NCBI GenBank assembly: GCA_016169945.1
Contig: JADLSH010000199.1
Span: forward strand, 4,942,938-5,006,937
DNA: 64,000 nucleotides
Direction: 5' to 3'
Origin: Trachythela sp. YZ-2020
Taxonomy: Eukaryota; Cnidaria; Anthozoa; Malacalcyonacea; Clavulariidae
The notes beneath the pieces were generated by a model that was not told the origin of the DNA, did no database searches, and saw only the letters and a program-made list of their open reading frames with translations. How positions within the stretch are numbered: the stretch's first letter is position 1; every line of letters begins with the position of its first letter. Below are positions 1 through 10,883 of the stretch, in pieces. A program made the translations under genes and the position numbers.

Positions 1-227
1 TTCTAACGTATTCGTCCATAGTACTGGTAAATATAAGAGGTATGTTATAGTCGATTTCAGTTCACTTTTCAACGCGCGGTTCTCAAGTTCGTTGTGAACC
101 TATTCTGTGTTGTGAACTTGCCAATTACGTTCGAAGTTCGCAAGTTGTGCGTGTACTTCGCAACCAACTTCCGAAGTTCGATTTGGATTTCAAATTTTGA
201 TTCGGATTTCGAACTTCGCTAACAAGT

Positions 228-440
228 ATGAATTCGTTTAGTACGCAAGGAAAAGCATTATCTGCTAAAGTTAGACAGGAAATTGTTGAAAAATGGTTAA
301 ATAACGAAGGAACTACCGAAATAATGTGTGATTTCAAATGTAAACAATTGTTTGACAGGCTCGATTCGGATTTCGGACTTCAATTCGTTCAGTACACAAG
401 GAAAAGCATTTCCTGATAAAGTTAGACAGAAAAGTGTTGC
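228..440 (+). repeat. Helix-turn-helix-like transposon coding scrap, duplicated in place
   Basis: A 62-codon open frame starts at 228. Its segment GKALSAKVRQEIVEKW followed by LNNEGTTEI resembles, by eye, the first helices of a paired-type or Tc1-type DNA-binding domain. The stretch from about 195 to 290 recurs directly at about 362-440 with changes, and the part from about 264 to 352 recurs inverted at 721-790. Three partial copies in both orientations indicate transposon debris rather than a host gene. The family is not identified. Confidence 0.4.
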
Positions 441-720
441 TAGTGAACTAGAACTAGAACTAAAAAGCTGAAACGGGTACAGTAGTTATAAATTATTTTT
501 GTTGCGTTGATTTGGAATTACAAACTGTAAATCAAAATAAACTACATTAAACGTAGCGGGTAGCCGGGTATTGTTTTCGTTTTCTTGGTTTTACAGTGTA
601 ATATTTTTACGAACAGTGTTGTACTGTTAATTCGTTTATTGTAATATTATAATATTTCATGCATTGAATTATGTATTGCTATTGCTGTAATTATCAAATA
701 CGCGAGCTAAACTTGCTAGC

Positions 721-790
721 CTGTCAAACAATTATTTCCGTAGTTCCTTCATTATTTAACCATTTTTCAACAATTTTCTGTCTAACTTTA
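721..790 (-). repeat. Inverted copy of the 264-352 HTH-like scrap
   Basis: The reverse complement encodes KVRQKIVEKWLNNEGTTEI and matches 264-340 at nearly every base. With the 228-440 copies it forms an inverted repeat around about 380 bp of unassigned AT-rich DNA, so this may be a small foldback element. Confidence 0.45.
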
Positions 791-1079
791 TCGACTGTGA
801 GCGGTAACCTTCATTACAGACATTTCATGGCCGAGGGGGTAGGATTGCAACCCGTACCGCCCTGTCCATACGCCTATGTTGTTGTGTTACTCTCGAAATG
901 TTGAAAATAATTTGAATGATAAAATCATACAGTAGATGTAAATTATGTAAAATTGATGAAACACTGTTTTTATGCACGCCTTATTAATCGGCCATATTGA
1001 ATTTGTCAAGCAGTGAGAAAGAATTACCAAGAAAATGTCGACGTGTTGGCTAATATGTAATTATTCGTTCTATTTATAG

Positions 1080-4000
1080 GCGACGATGGTGCTAGTCACG
1101 CCAAGTTGTGTTTTATCATTCTGACTTGTATTGCAGAGGTAAGGTTTTTGTTGTTATTTGTCTAAGTCTTATAGTAAAACAAAAGTTTGTTGATATAAAT
1201 TCTTAAACGAACTATAGTATTTATAAAGAGATATTTAATGCGAAATTTACTGACGATGCTGATTTCTTTTGCGTTTTGCTTATGAATTATTTTAATGATT
1301 TGAGCAATGTAAATTAAAGCTTGCTTTCTATTTTGGGCCTATTCATCGAGTAGTTTGCTTTTTAAATATTCTAAACTTTAGGCATCTCGCTCGATAGAGC
1401 TTAATGTTGAAGGTGTTTGTATAGACGGAAATTTCGAGCGAATATTATATATATATTTTAGAGCTGACCAGGAACAGTTGCGAAAGATTAGGCCCTCTGG
1501 CAGGAATCGAACCTGCGGCTCTGCGATTCCGGTGCAGCGCTCCGCCAACTGAGCTACAGAGTCAACCACAAGTTAATGGAAACAGCAATAAATTTAGTGA
1601 ACTCCTGGGGCCGGTTGTTCAAAAGCCGGTTAACTTAACCCTGGGTTAGTGGTGACTTTCATACAAGTTTCCCGACATCGGTTATATTAATATGAATACT
1701 TTTTTCTATCAACCTTGTACTGGGCGATAGAAGTGTTTGTTTATATAGTTTTGAAATAAACAAACATGTAGAAGTATACAAACCAGAACAGCAGATTAAA
1801 ATTTAACCCGGGGTTAGCGTTAACCGGCTTTTGAACAACCGGCCCCTGATCACAGAGTAATCACATACAGAGGTTTATCTTCATGTGCCGACCTTTGATG
1901 TCGGCGTAAGGGCTTTTTCGGCAAAATCCGCCATGTTCTTAGCCAGTCCAGTGAAGAGAGGCCGTCAGCATACGTAAACTGCGCATGTGCAGGTACTGGC
2001 TAAGAACATGGCGGCCAGTTAAAAACACCTTACGGTTTTTCCGCGAAGATGCACCTCTGTATGTGATTACTCTGTGCCCTGATCCCTAAAACCTCGTCAA
2101 ATTACGACATGAGGTCAAAATGCAAATATAATAATTTCTTATGTAAAACGGATGGATTTAGGAACTCATTTTTACCCCAAATTATCTCTTAAGGAAAACA
2201 GCAAATAGGTCTATTTTATTAAAAAATTATTCTTTCTTTAACTAAGTTCTATCGAGAGACTGATGCTCAAAATTTAGCATCACTCTTGTATACATATAGA
2301 CTACTTCATGGTTGGTGAGTGCGTACGATTTTTATTTACGAGTTGTGAAAGATCGCTAACCATGAAGTAATTTTTTATTTTAAGTATAGAAATAAATATG
2401 TGACACTGACAGACTCACAGCGAACAACACGCATGCAAGCGAAGTATATCTACCCTCAAAAACGGATTTCTTAATACCGTTTATTTCTTCATTTTCTTAC
2501 TGAAATTCCAATCAAAGAGGTTTATCATAAGTATTATTATAGCATTGAGTGTTTTCCTTGATGGTAATATTTAACAATTATTCGCCGAAGGCGAGGTGAA
2601 TATCGGTGAATAAAAACCGAGACGAAGTCGAGGTTTTTATTCACCCATATTCACCGAGCCTGAGGCGAATAATTGTTTTAGTAAAATTACATAGGTGATC
2701 ATTTGGAAAAAAATAGAAAATGCACATTTCAAAAATATTTTAATTGAATATTTACGATAAAAGCGGCTTAAAAACGCTTTAGGTGATTATCGCGTATTAA
2801 TCCGAGGTAGCGAAACCAATCAGCGTTGAGAATTTTCAATAATCACCTATGTAATTTTACTAAAGTCTCTTTATTAGCGAAAAACGCAATAAAACTCTCA
2901 CTTCGGTGATTTCGCTAAAACTGGGCGCCATGTTTACAATTTTGAGCGGGAAAACACTGACCAATCAAAACGCTGAGACGATAATTTTCACATGTGAAGT
3001 ATCGTCCGCCGTGAGGATACGATTTTTATTTCACTTTTCTACTGCACAGAAATCTCTATACCTTATTAATAAATATACATGAACTTGTGGTTAGCTCTTG
3101 ACAACTGGACTCTGTAGCTCAAGTTGGTCAGAGCGCTGCACCGGAATCGCAGGGCCACAGGTTCGATTCCTGCCAGAGGGCCTATAGTTGCATTTTTCGC
3201 AACTGCTGGTTAGGTTAAAATATGTGTATAATTTTCGCTCGAATTTCCATCTACAAACACCATCAACATTTAGTCTGCTTTTTACAAGTGATAATGCTTG
3301 CTTTTTGTTTTCAGGACCAATATGCAAACGCGTTTCTCCACGATACTAATATTACATTCTCTGTTCCTTTATACAAAGTGGTGAGTTTTGTTTCAATGAA
3401 AATAGATACGCTTTAAAGCTTCTTGGTGGCACAGGTGGATTGTCAGTGGTGGTGATATCCCCCCGGAGAATAACCAGTCGAGATATGGTCTTGAAACTCG
3501 GTCAAAGTCTTTGTTCTAACTTTTGTTCATGTTTGTGTGCAAGCTTGTGCACGGTGAAGACAATGGATTTTTGGCATAATGAAGCAATCTCGTCAATTGC
3601 TAAACCGTACTGTTGAAATATTAATAAGCAAAATTTCGAAAGATTTGTGCATGGTCAAGTCGTCTCAACATAAAATCGTAGCTCGGCATTATACGTGTAT
3701 ACGTTTTGAAGTTGGCCGAGTTTCCGGATCATATCTCTCAATTGAGAAAGTCGGGATAGTTATGTGCACTGAAGTCTGAACATTCCATGATTTATAGGAT
3801 TTTTGATATAATTTGTAGTGGTGATGGGCGAATGCATGGTGCATTCTTTTGAAAAATTGCACCGTCTAGCTGTCAACCCGCATTTTCTAACAAACTACTC
3901 TGTCCGATGTCAGGCCATATCTTTTTTGCAAACTCTGCATGGTACGGTACGGTACTGTATGTAATTCTGAGGTGTTGTTTTTTCAGCATATGCATCACAG

Positions 4001-5854
4001 AAGTGGTTATGCAGATACAACAAGTCCTTCCAGACCTTTGGCTTGTGCTTTATTAGGTAAGTGTAAAACCGCTAGAAAGAAATTTAAGAAGTTTAGCCGT
4101 CTTCAAATTGAATGCAAAAAAATATTGTTGTATGTTTTGCGGTACATATGACTGTATAGTGTGGTACATGTACCTTTATAAAGCACAAAGAGCGGATGCG
4201 GTTAGCACACTGTCCCTTACCTCTGAGTTAAGTCAGCTATACTACAGGTCGAGGGCAAGGATATTAACTTAGGTTGGGTAACTTCCTTGTCCTGGAAAAA
4301 CTCTTGTAAGCAGAGTTTGGTTGGTTCTCTGCTGTGCTGCGAAACATTTTCTCCGGTATTTCCCCATCACTAAAAACTAACCTTTGGGTATTAATTGTAA
4401 ATAACTAACTAACTATATATAACCCCAGGAAACCTGGGTGGTAAAACCTGTTAAGACTTCCCGTCCACCTCAGAGTGGTAAACACATTATACTTGTACTA
4501 CGAGTTTATCGAATGGCTTCCAAACCGTTTTATTACTGCTATCTATATAAAGAAAAATAAGGCTGTTAATGAAGTTTGAAACAATTTAGATTTAATGGTG
4601 GAATTCGTGGTGGGTCACATGACCAAGAACCTCCAGACTGACCTGTACAGGTGAGTAGGATTTGATACCAATCTTGTTCGCGGTTTTTGTGTTATGGCCT
4701 GTTGTGTTGTGTTGTGTTGTGTTGTGTTGTGTTGTGTTGTGTTGTGTTGTGTTGTGTTGTGTTGTGCGTTGCGGTGCGGTGCGTTGCGGTGCGGTGTCGT
4801 GTTCCATTGCACTGTATTTATATATCGTTAATATTAATATTAATGTTTTAGTAAAGCATTTGGAATAATACATCGAACGCTATGCTACCAGAAACGATGT
4901 CGTGTCAGACTATCGTATTCCTGGAACAATCTATGGACGGCGTTGATGAATTTCTTGAAATTCCTTTTAACCAACGAAACAAGTTTGCTTCCGAAAGTCA
5001 ATATATTTCACCTTGCCTGCAAGGTATGTCACTCTACCCTTTTATTCCATTTGAATTTGTCAGGACCACCTATTAATGACTGAACGAAATATATGACTTA
5101 TTAATGCTTTTAGGTTGTGAGTATCTTCAATCTATTCATTACGTACGGTGATACATTCCTGCCAAGCCCGACGTGTTATGATGAATTGTACTACGAGATT
5201 ATTCGAGTTCATCAAATATTTGATAACCTTTATTCAATGGGTGAGTAAGCTAAACTAACATTAGTTATGCTGAAGAGTTCTGTTTCCCTAGACGTCCAGC
5301 AAGCGCCATCCCTTACCAGTAGAAATTTTCAGGTGGCTATTGCTTTTTCCGCAATCTGATTAGACGAAATTGAGCGTCCTCAGGATCGCGGGTAATTACA
5401 GCCTATATCGTCACTTCGCCTGTGGGGCTCAGTGACTACAGGCTTGTACGCCTTCCGCGACTAATTGTTTATTGGTCCAGTGTCACTACAGGAGTAACCG
5501 AGCTACCGGTAGATTTAGACTGGAAGCACTCTTCTCACATGTGACAGAATAACTTTCCCCGTGATTGCAGTTGTGATTGACCATCATATTAAATGTCTCT
5601 CCGTCCATCAGAGATCATTTTCAAATTCAATGACAACGGACAACAACACAATGATCCACTAGAAGTCCCTCTACTTTCTGGGGAGGGGTTTGGAGCCATT
5701 ACTTGCGGAACTCTAGGGCGTCTGTATGCTAACTTTAACGACATATGTGTCTTATCGTTTCAGCACTCCGTTACTCGTCATCTACCAATGCGACGGACAA
5801 CAAACACAGCAAACACTCTGCTAATACTCTGGCTGGAAGCTTAATAAACATTAG
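1080..5854 (+). CDS. ARMH3: ARMH3 (C10orf76) orthologue, seven internal exons, partial
   Basis: ARMH3 is an armadillo-like helical protein of the Golgi that binds PI4KB and GBF1 and supports PI4P and Arf1 function (established knowledge). Seven exons fit GT-AG rules and keep one frame: 1080-1138, 3315-3380, 3987-4056, 4590-4650, 4852-5023, 5114-5240 and 5764-5854 (646 nt, about 215 codons). They read through the conserved C-terminal DUF1741 region, with diagnostic segments [44 protein letters not shown] and [20 protein letters not shown] in family order. Exon phases agree at every junction (0, 0, 1, 0, 0, 1 for the six junctions from the first exon onward). The N-terminal exons lie upstream of the window. 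The last roughly 95 codons expected after the LINIR end at 5,854 were not found. Introns are 90 bp to 2.2 kb and full of MITEs and a SINE. Confidence 0.9.
1378..1565 (-). mobile_element. tRNA-derived SINE, minus strand
   Basis: On the minus strand a tRNA-like head with an A box (TAGCTCAGTTGGCG) and B box (GGTTCGATTCC) runs from about 1564 to 1493. A body follows with the family's GGCCT junction, a remnant of the GTTCCTGGTTAGGTC motif, and the end motif GGCATCTCG at 1380. The same order occurs at 3,108, 13,479 and 38,345. It lies in an ARMH3 intron. It does not look like a functional tRNA because the anticodon stem mispairs and a SINE body is attached. Confidence 0.8.
1607..1846. mobile_element. 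MITE with GGGGCCGGTTGTTCAAAAGC termini
   Basis: Perfect terminal inverted repeats of about 28 bp start GGGGCCGGTTGTTC at 1607 and end GAACAACCGGCCCC at 1846, with a second inverted stretch (AACCCTGGGTTA / TAACCCGGGGTT) inside. There is no coding capacity in 240 bp. A clear target duplication is not visible, partly because another MITE abuts its right end. Confidence 0.8.
1851..2076. mobile_element. MITE with 7-bp target duplication CCCTGAT
   Basis: Terminal inverted repeats CACAGAGTAATCACATACAG / CTGTATGTGATTACTCTGTG bound a 226-bp element. CCCTGAT flanks it at 1844-1850 and 2077-2083. Inner segments around 1930-1947 and 1994-2016 (CCATGTTCTTAGCCAGT and complement) extend the fold. The left TSD uses the last bases of the neighbouring MITE, so this element inserted at that edge. 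Confidence 0.85.
2302..2369. repeat. Short hairpin repeat
   Basis: TACTTCATGGTT at 2302 pairs with AACCATGAAGTA ending at 2369, around an AT-rich loop. This is probably the terminal stub of a small inverted-repeat element in the ARMH3 intron. Confidence 0.5.
2573..2866. mobile_element. Nested inverted-repeat element (ATTCGCC family)
   Basis: AACAATTATTCGCC at 2573 pairs with GGCGAATAATTGTT ending at 2677, with internal inverted blocks GGTGAATATCGGTGAA and AAAACCGA. The adjoining AGTAAAATTACATAGGTGAT (about 2679) is inverted at 2843-2864. It resembles abundant noncoding repeats I associate with anthozoan genomes; that attribution is from memory. Confidence 0.6.
3108..3275 (+). mobile_element. 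tRNA-derived SINE, plus strand
   Basis: The tRNA-like head starts GGACTCTGTAGCTC with the B box GGTTCGATTCC, then CCAGAGGGCC, a GTTGCATTTTTCGCAACTGC hairpin, and the tail motif TCCATCTACAAACACC. It lies about 40 bp upstream of the ARMH3 exon at 3315 and may crowd that exon's branch-point region. Confidence 0.82.
4701..4796 (+). repeat. Pentanucleotide microsatellite (GTTGT)n
   Basis: Thirteen uninterrupted GTTGT units run from 4701 to 4766, followed by GCGGT/GCGTT variants to 4796. It fills the short intron between ARMH3 exons 4590-4650 and 4852-5023, ending about 55 bp before the acceptor. It explains the open frames on both strands here, which are not genes. Confidence 0.95.
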
Positions 5855-6224
5855 GTAAGAGATCCAATTATTTAAGCGACAAGCATTGTATTATTAAAGC
5901 TTTAGGTGTTTACACAGATGATTGAATTCATTACCAATTTCGAAAAGTGGGTAAATAAAGATACATTCTTATTAGTAAGTGTACTTTTATAGTGCAATGA
6001 GCATTTACGCTGGGGAGGTACATATTGTAGATACTTCTTATCAGCCGGAAAATATCAAACACTCCTCGACCCTCAAGTCCTTGTCAGAAGAGTTGGTATA
6101 GGAAGATCGGCAGATCGAATTCACTTTTTAACTTTCAAATTTAACACTAAGATTGAAATATGGTTGTACATCTTATAGGTTTATATATATATATATGTTA
6201 AGTTATTGTTTCATTCTTTTTTTT
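5855..6224. other. Unassigned DNA downstream of the last ARMH3 exon found
   Basis: AT-rich sequence. Candidate acceptors near 5,902 and 5,918 lead to immediate stops in the phase set by the exon ending at 5,854, so no continuation of ARMH3 is supported here. Confidence 0.5.
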
Positions 6225-6299
6225 AACATGGCTCCTTGGAAGAGCACTCGTGTGAAAGGATACCATGTCAATTATGTATTTTAATTTTAATAAAGCTTC

Positions 6300-6362
<63 letters not shown>
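6225..6362 (+). mobile_element. 3' end of a non-LTR retrotransposon with (GATT)n tail
   Basis: AACATGGCTCCTTGGAAGAG and TTTTAATTTTAATAAAGCTT lead directly into about fifteen GATT units (6301-6362). Short tandem tails like this are typical of L2/CR1-like LINE insertions. No reverse transcriptase remains, so it is a severely 5'-truncated copy. Confidence 0.65.
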
Positions 6363-6363
<1 letters not shown>

Positions 6364-6446
6364 AAACACGCTGCAAGTGTGTAACTGTTTTTATAATTTT
6401 TTCAGACTGACGAGTATCTATATCCAGGATTGCGTCTAGTTACTGT

Positions 6447-7056
6447 GGGGCCGTTCAGAAAATACGTGACGCATTCTTGACCAATTTTTACACTCTCTAT
6501 ACCCCCTCTGACTCACACCCTCTACCCCCTGTGACAGCACATGGTGCATTCCATGTAAACGATACGCTGGACTTACGCCAAGGCAAACCTGTGCTACGCC
6601 AAGGCAAACAAGACATACTAATTCAAATTAAAAAAATGATAATATCTATAGTTCAAACCACGAAAATACATACAAAAGTTGAAAAAGGCTATCAGAGAAC
6701 ATGCCGAAAGGCTGAAAAATACGTATAAGCCAATTCGCCAGACTGACTAGGGAAGTCACGCCGCTACGCCAAGCTGTATCGTAAGTCGTAACTCCACATT
6801 GGAAATCTTCGACGTTTTGTGCTCAGAATTCACCCTGGGGAACAGCCCTCTATTTCTCAATTCTCTGGTTGTTTGTGGTAAAGAAGGACGATCGATTTGC
6901 ATTGCTCTGCAGAAACGTCTCATCACGATCTATTTAACAGCAACCTTCTCCGCGTGACGGTGCTTGTGATACCCCCTCCTCCTCTTGTGTCAATATGTGA
7001 CTCCTAGTCGAATACCGCCTACACTCCAAAGCGTCACGTATTTTTTGAATGGCCCT
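6447..7056. mobile_element. MITE with GGGGCCGTTCAGAAAATACG termini
   Basis: A 28-bp terminal inverted repeat starts GGGGCCGTTCAGAAAATACG at 6447 and is mirrored by CGTATTTTTTGAATGGCCC ending near 7056. The interior has no conserved coding frame; the 83-codon frame at 6477-6728 shows no recognisable domain. It contains a short direct repeat, CTACGCCAAGGCAAAC type, near 6570-6610. Confidence 0.75.
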
Positions 7057-8308
7057 ACGCAGGCTAGATAGTTAGCTAATTTGTTTATTAGTTATTGCTG
7101 CGGAGCGAGCGAGCCTGAAGCGAGCGAGCGTAGCAGCAGCCTAATGTGTGCAGAGAGGGAGTTTTGAAGTAAATTTTATTTAGCGCATGGAATTGTGGTC
7201 GTGCGCGCTTGCTATGCGGACAGAGTCTTCGAATTTTTATCGAATTTCTAAAGCTTTTTCAAGTCTATTTTGACCATTCAAGGTAAGATATTATATATCT
7301 ATGAAACGCTGAAAGCACACAATCGATCGCAGCTAGATTCAGTGTCTGTTTATATATAAACTTACTATGTATTCTGGCAATTCTGCTAATGTGCTATCGA
7401 CTTTGCTTGAGCTGTTAGTGCTGTAAAGCATGGAAGTCTTACATAGAGATGTCTGCATCAAGTGATGTTTCATGTTTGCCGCTTGACGCTTGTGACTCGT
7501 GTGAACTTGACACAAAGTCACAGTCTCACAGATATGCAATTGATCGTCCAAATTGCCTGACTGAATCATTCTGATTTGTGCAAGGTTTGACCTATTAAAT
7601 AGGCTACTGTAGGCATAGAAATATGTTTTTATTCCTATTTTACAATGGACTTAATATTTTTGTCTAGTCGCGTTCACATATTATTGTCAGAACGGACGGG
7701 GTCTCAGTTCTGCGCGCACTAAGACAAATATTCGAATGGCAATGAGTTGAAATGAGTTGTGCTTTACATGTAGATGACTCACATATCCAGCAGAGTAAGA
7801 ACAGAATGATGGAACAACGCTTACGTTTTATAGCTTTCCAAATGCAAAATTATTTTGCGCACATGCATGTATATATTTTTAACGCTTTTATACACTACAA
7901 AAATATGCAAATTTATTTGCGTGGCAGTGTCAAATTACTCATCGCAGTAAACATGGGTTTCATGTGGGAATTCCATGTGGAAGAACAATACATGGAAAAT
8001 ATTGATATTTTGAAATAGATGTTACAAAATTTGATGTCTTTCATGTTTCGTGATATATTTAGCTTGTCTCATCCTGCAAACTATGCTAGGGTATGCATCT
8101 ACTGAAAGCGCGCAAGCCACTGGGTCAATGCCACTTGTCAGACAGACTTGTGTTGCATATTTGTTTGCATGTTTGTTTCAAGAAGCTAAAGAATAATAAC
8201 AGTCCCCGCAGCATTCCCTACCTTGCACGAACCCTAGTAATATGTATAGTAAACGGTATAGTAGATAACCTTCTGTGTATTAAATTCGTTCTTATTTCTA
8301 TCTTCAAG
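7057..8308. other. No gene recognised; repeats and possible untranslated DNA
   Basis: Contains a GAGCGAGCGAGC-type repeat (7095-7130) and a possible donor (CAAG|GTAAGA, about 7281) that could end a noncoding first exon of the downstream Ras-like gene. The expected exon with the GxxxxGKS/T loop of that GTPase was searched for by eye and not found. Confidence 0.4.
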
Positions 8309-10883
8309 AAACCCGCGCCTCAACGGAAGTAGAAATCGATGAAGAAAAAGTGGTGGTGGAAATATTTGACACTTGTGTGAGTAGTAGGACATTTACATTG
8401 AGTTCTTGGTACGTAAGTTCAGGCACTGAATAGTTTGTAAATAAGTAAGCAGTGTAAGAAAATAGAAAGATCAACATTGGTGCCATCGCATAGTAAATTT
8501 TAACATGTAGGTATGGGTTAATTGAAGGGTTTTGTAGATGGAAAATTATTGAGTGTAAATTATATACATTTATTAGACCTAACCAGGAACAGTTGCGAAA
8601 AATGCAACTATAGGCTCCTGCCAGGGACCATTTTCGCAGCTGTTCCTGGTTAGGTCTAATAAATGTATTTATTATATAAAGTATAGTGCTTTATAGAGAT
8701 TTCGAGCACTGATAAAACTGATAATCTCACATGTGAGATTATTTATGATAATCTCACATGTGAAAATTATGGCTTTTGAAGTTTATGAAAATGGATATTT
8801 TATTTTATTTTATTTTGTTTGAAAAGACTGTCTTTTATATAATAAACAGAAAAATACATGGATGCTTGGAAATACCAGATTTATTATTCTCTATATCATT
8901 TACACTCAATAATTTTCTATCTACAAAACCCTTCAATTATTATTCAATCGAGTGAGATGCCAACAAAATCTAGGTATGCATGGGTTACCAATATTTTCCC
9001 ATTAAGGTAGGTTGTGTGAGGTAAGTTTACACTGCAAAGCTTAAGGTTTCTGTGATAGCAATAGCGTCATCAAGCTTTGACTCGAAGACTTTTGAATCAA
9101 AATTGTGTCTGTCGAAGGGGTTAATACTGTAGCGTACGTTGGTAAGAATCAGGGGCGAAACGTCGGTATTACAACTAGAGCGGGATTAGCTTTTTTGTCC
9201 GAAAAAAAGGGCGTGGCTCAAGTGGAGCCCTATTGACGAACTAACTAGTGGCATCAAGCTATGGTCTATTTGAACAGTAATTTCAATCTATTTAATCCAA
9301 AAGAAAACATTTAACACAACCGATTACTTTAATTAAATTAAAAAAGCACGCATGTAGTCTGTTTATTTCTGTTATATTATCTGAGCTTTTCAGTTCTTCT
9401 TACCAACCCAGGCCTTAAGTGCTACATTAAAGGCGCTACTGGTCCGTACGTTGTTAGAGTTGGAAGAATGGCTGCGATAGAGACTATATGGATACAATAA
9501 CGTAGCTGCCGTTCCGCGTTCAAGTCAATTTTCAACATTGGCCCAACAAAGTCGAATTGATTTGCTCGACAAGATGAGCCAGGCTGGAGGGGGGTCACAC
9601 CCCTCTACACCCCCGCTAGTTTCGTCCCTGGTAAGAATAGGTACATAAATAGATGATATGTAGATATAGCTCAGAAAGTATAGATAGGTTCATAAGGTGA
9701 GTGCGTTTGCTGGTAAATATGTAAGTAGATACGCAAGTCTATAATGGGAGCGGAGCGTTTGTATGCAGGGCAGTATACTTACGTACTAGATAGGTAGGTA
9801 GATAAAGGATGAGGGGGACTGGCGATGTTTAGTAAAGTAGGAAGAGGTTGCCACATACAGCCAAGTTGGTAAAACACTGATGTAGTAGGTTGGCAAGTAG
9901 GTTGGCAAGTAGGTAGCTGGGTAAGTATAGGTTGATATGTAGGCATGCAGCTATAGGGAATGACTAGTAAATAACAGTTCATGAAAGTAAAGGAATTAAA
10001 GAAAGGTTTTGTAGATGGGAAATTATTGAGTGAAATAATTTTCAATAATTTTCAGTCAATAATTTAAGAGTCAATAATTTTCCATCTACAAAACCTTTCA
10101 ATTATTATTCAATCGAGTGAGATGCCACCCAAATCTTGATAAAGGAATATTAAAGAAGACTGAACTGGTGACTCAACATCATAAGTTGCAAATATACTTT
10201 CATCCAAGTACGTTACGTTACTTAATTCTAAATTCCAACATCTTCATTCCTTACAGGCTTCAGAAGAGAAGATCATAGAATATATTAACTGGGCAGATGG
10301 CTTCATCCTAGTCTTTTCAATCACAGATTACTGGAGCTTATATGAAGTAGCCAGACTCTCGTCTATTATATCACAGACGAAAAGCGAAAAGAAAACTCCC
10401 ATTGTCGTTCTTAGCAATCAAACAGATATGGAAAAACAACGACGAATTTCGAAAACAGAAGCGAATCAATTCCTAAACGATCTCGGAAAACCTGTGTTCC
10501 GAACATCGGCGGCGAACAATTACGACAATGTACGAACGGCATTTGACGAAGCTTCTCGATTGGTGTACAAGTGGAAATTCCCAGCCGAACGAAGACGCCC
10601 GCGAAGTCGCTCGGGTAGTTTCATGGATCCGTTACGCGATGCCTTTAATAGGTTTAGTAAGGCACCCTCTGATGAAGAAATCCCACATAGAATGCGTTCT
10701 GCAAGTTCTGCTGACATTACTCAAATTACTTTAACCGCGGCAGCTATGTCGAAAGACAACCACAGAAAATCGTATTCTGAACAGAAAAGCACGCACATTG
10801 TTTCGAATGCCAAGTTTTTGCAAATACCCGCGGCGGACGGCGCAGTCGGACACAAAAGAGCCCGCAGTCATAGTTTCACTTGA
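8309..10883 (+). CDS. Ras-like small GTPase (RASL11/RERG type), last two exons
   Basis: The exon at 8309-8376 (acceptor TTCAAG, donor GTGAGT) joins in frame to the terminal exon 10257-10883 (acceptor TTACAG, stop TGA at 10881). The first encodes TRASTEVEIDEEKVVVEIFDTC, the beta-2/beta-3 region ending at the G3 position. The second continues ASEEKIIEYINWADGFILVF, SITD, then a G4-like SNQTD and a G5-like TSAA, followed by a basic, serine-rich tail of about 90 residues with no CAAX box. RASL11/RERG-family proteins have the same domain order, degenerate G motifs and no prenylation signal. G3 reads DTC instead of DTAGQ and G4 is NQTD instead of NKxD, so catalysis and nucleotide binding may be altered. 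The exon with G1 and switch I is missing from the window or was not found. Codon usage and splice sites look normal. Confidence 0.82.
8521..8975. mobile_element. Foldback made of two SINE tails in inverted orientation
   Basis: GTTTTGTAGATGGAAAATTA at 8530 is mirrored by ATTTTCTATCTACAAAACCC at 8910. Within it, the SINE motif TTAGACCTAACCAGGAACAG at 8573 is mirrored by CTGTTCCTGGTTAGGTCTAA at 8640. No tRNA head is present. It also holds a perfect 22-bp palindrome containing TCACATGTGA (8729-8750). It lies in the Ras-like gene's intron. Confidence 0.65.
9150..9630. mobile_element. hAT-type non-autonomous transposon, 8-bp TSD GTAAGAAT
   Basis: Terminal repeats CAGGGGCGAAAC (9150) and GTTTCGTCCCTG (ending 9630) are flanked by identical 8-bp duplications GTAAGAAT at 9142-9149 and 9631-9638. 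CAG-type ends with 8-bp TSDs are characteristic of hAT elements. At 481 bp with no transposase frame it depends on an autonomous partner. A related element ends at 40,747. Confidence 0.88.
9995..10140. mobile_element. SINE-tail foldback remnant
   Basis: GGTTTTGTAGATGGGAAATT near 10003 is mirrored by ATTTTCCATCTACAAAACCT near 10075, followed by the family end ATCGAGTGAGATGCC. It is the same family as 8521-8975, shorter and about 120 bp upstream of the Ras-like terminal exon. Confidence 0.6.

Noticed and set aside
3108..3182. Functional tRNA gene (also at 1,493, 13,180, 13,479 and 38,345)
   Set aside because: A and B boxes are present but anticodon stems mispair, the copies differ, and all carry the same downstream SINE body.
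4592..4873. Open frames on both strands over 4.6-4.9 kb
   Set aside because: They cover the GTTGT microsatellite and shadow the real ARMH3 exons at 4590-4650 and 4852-5023.
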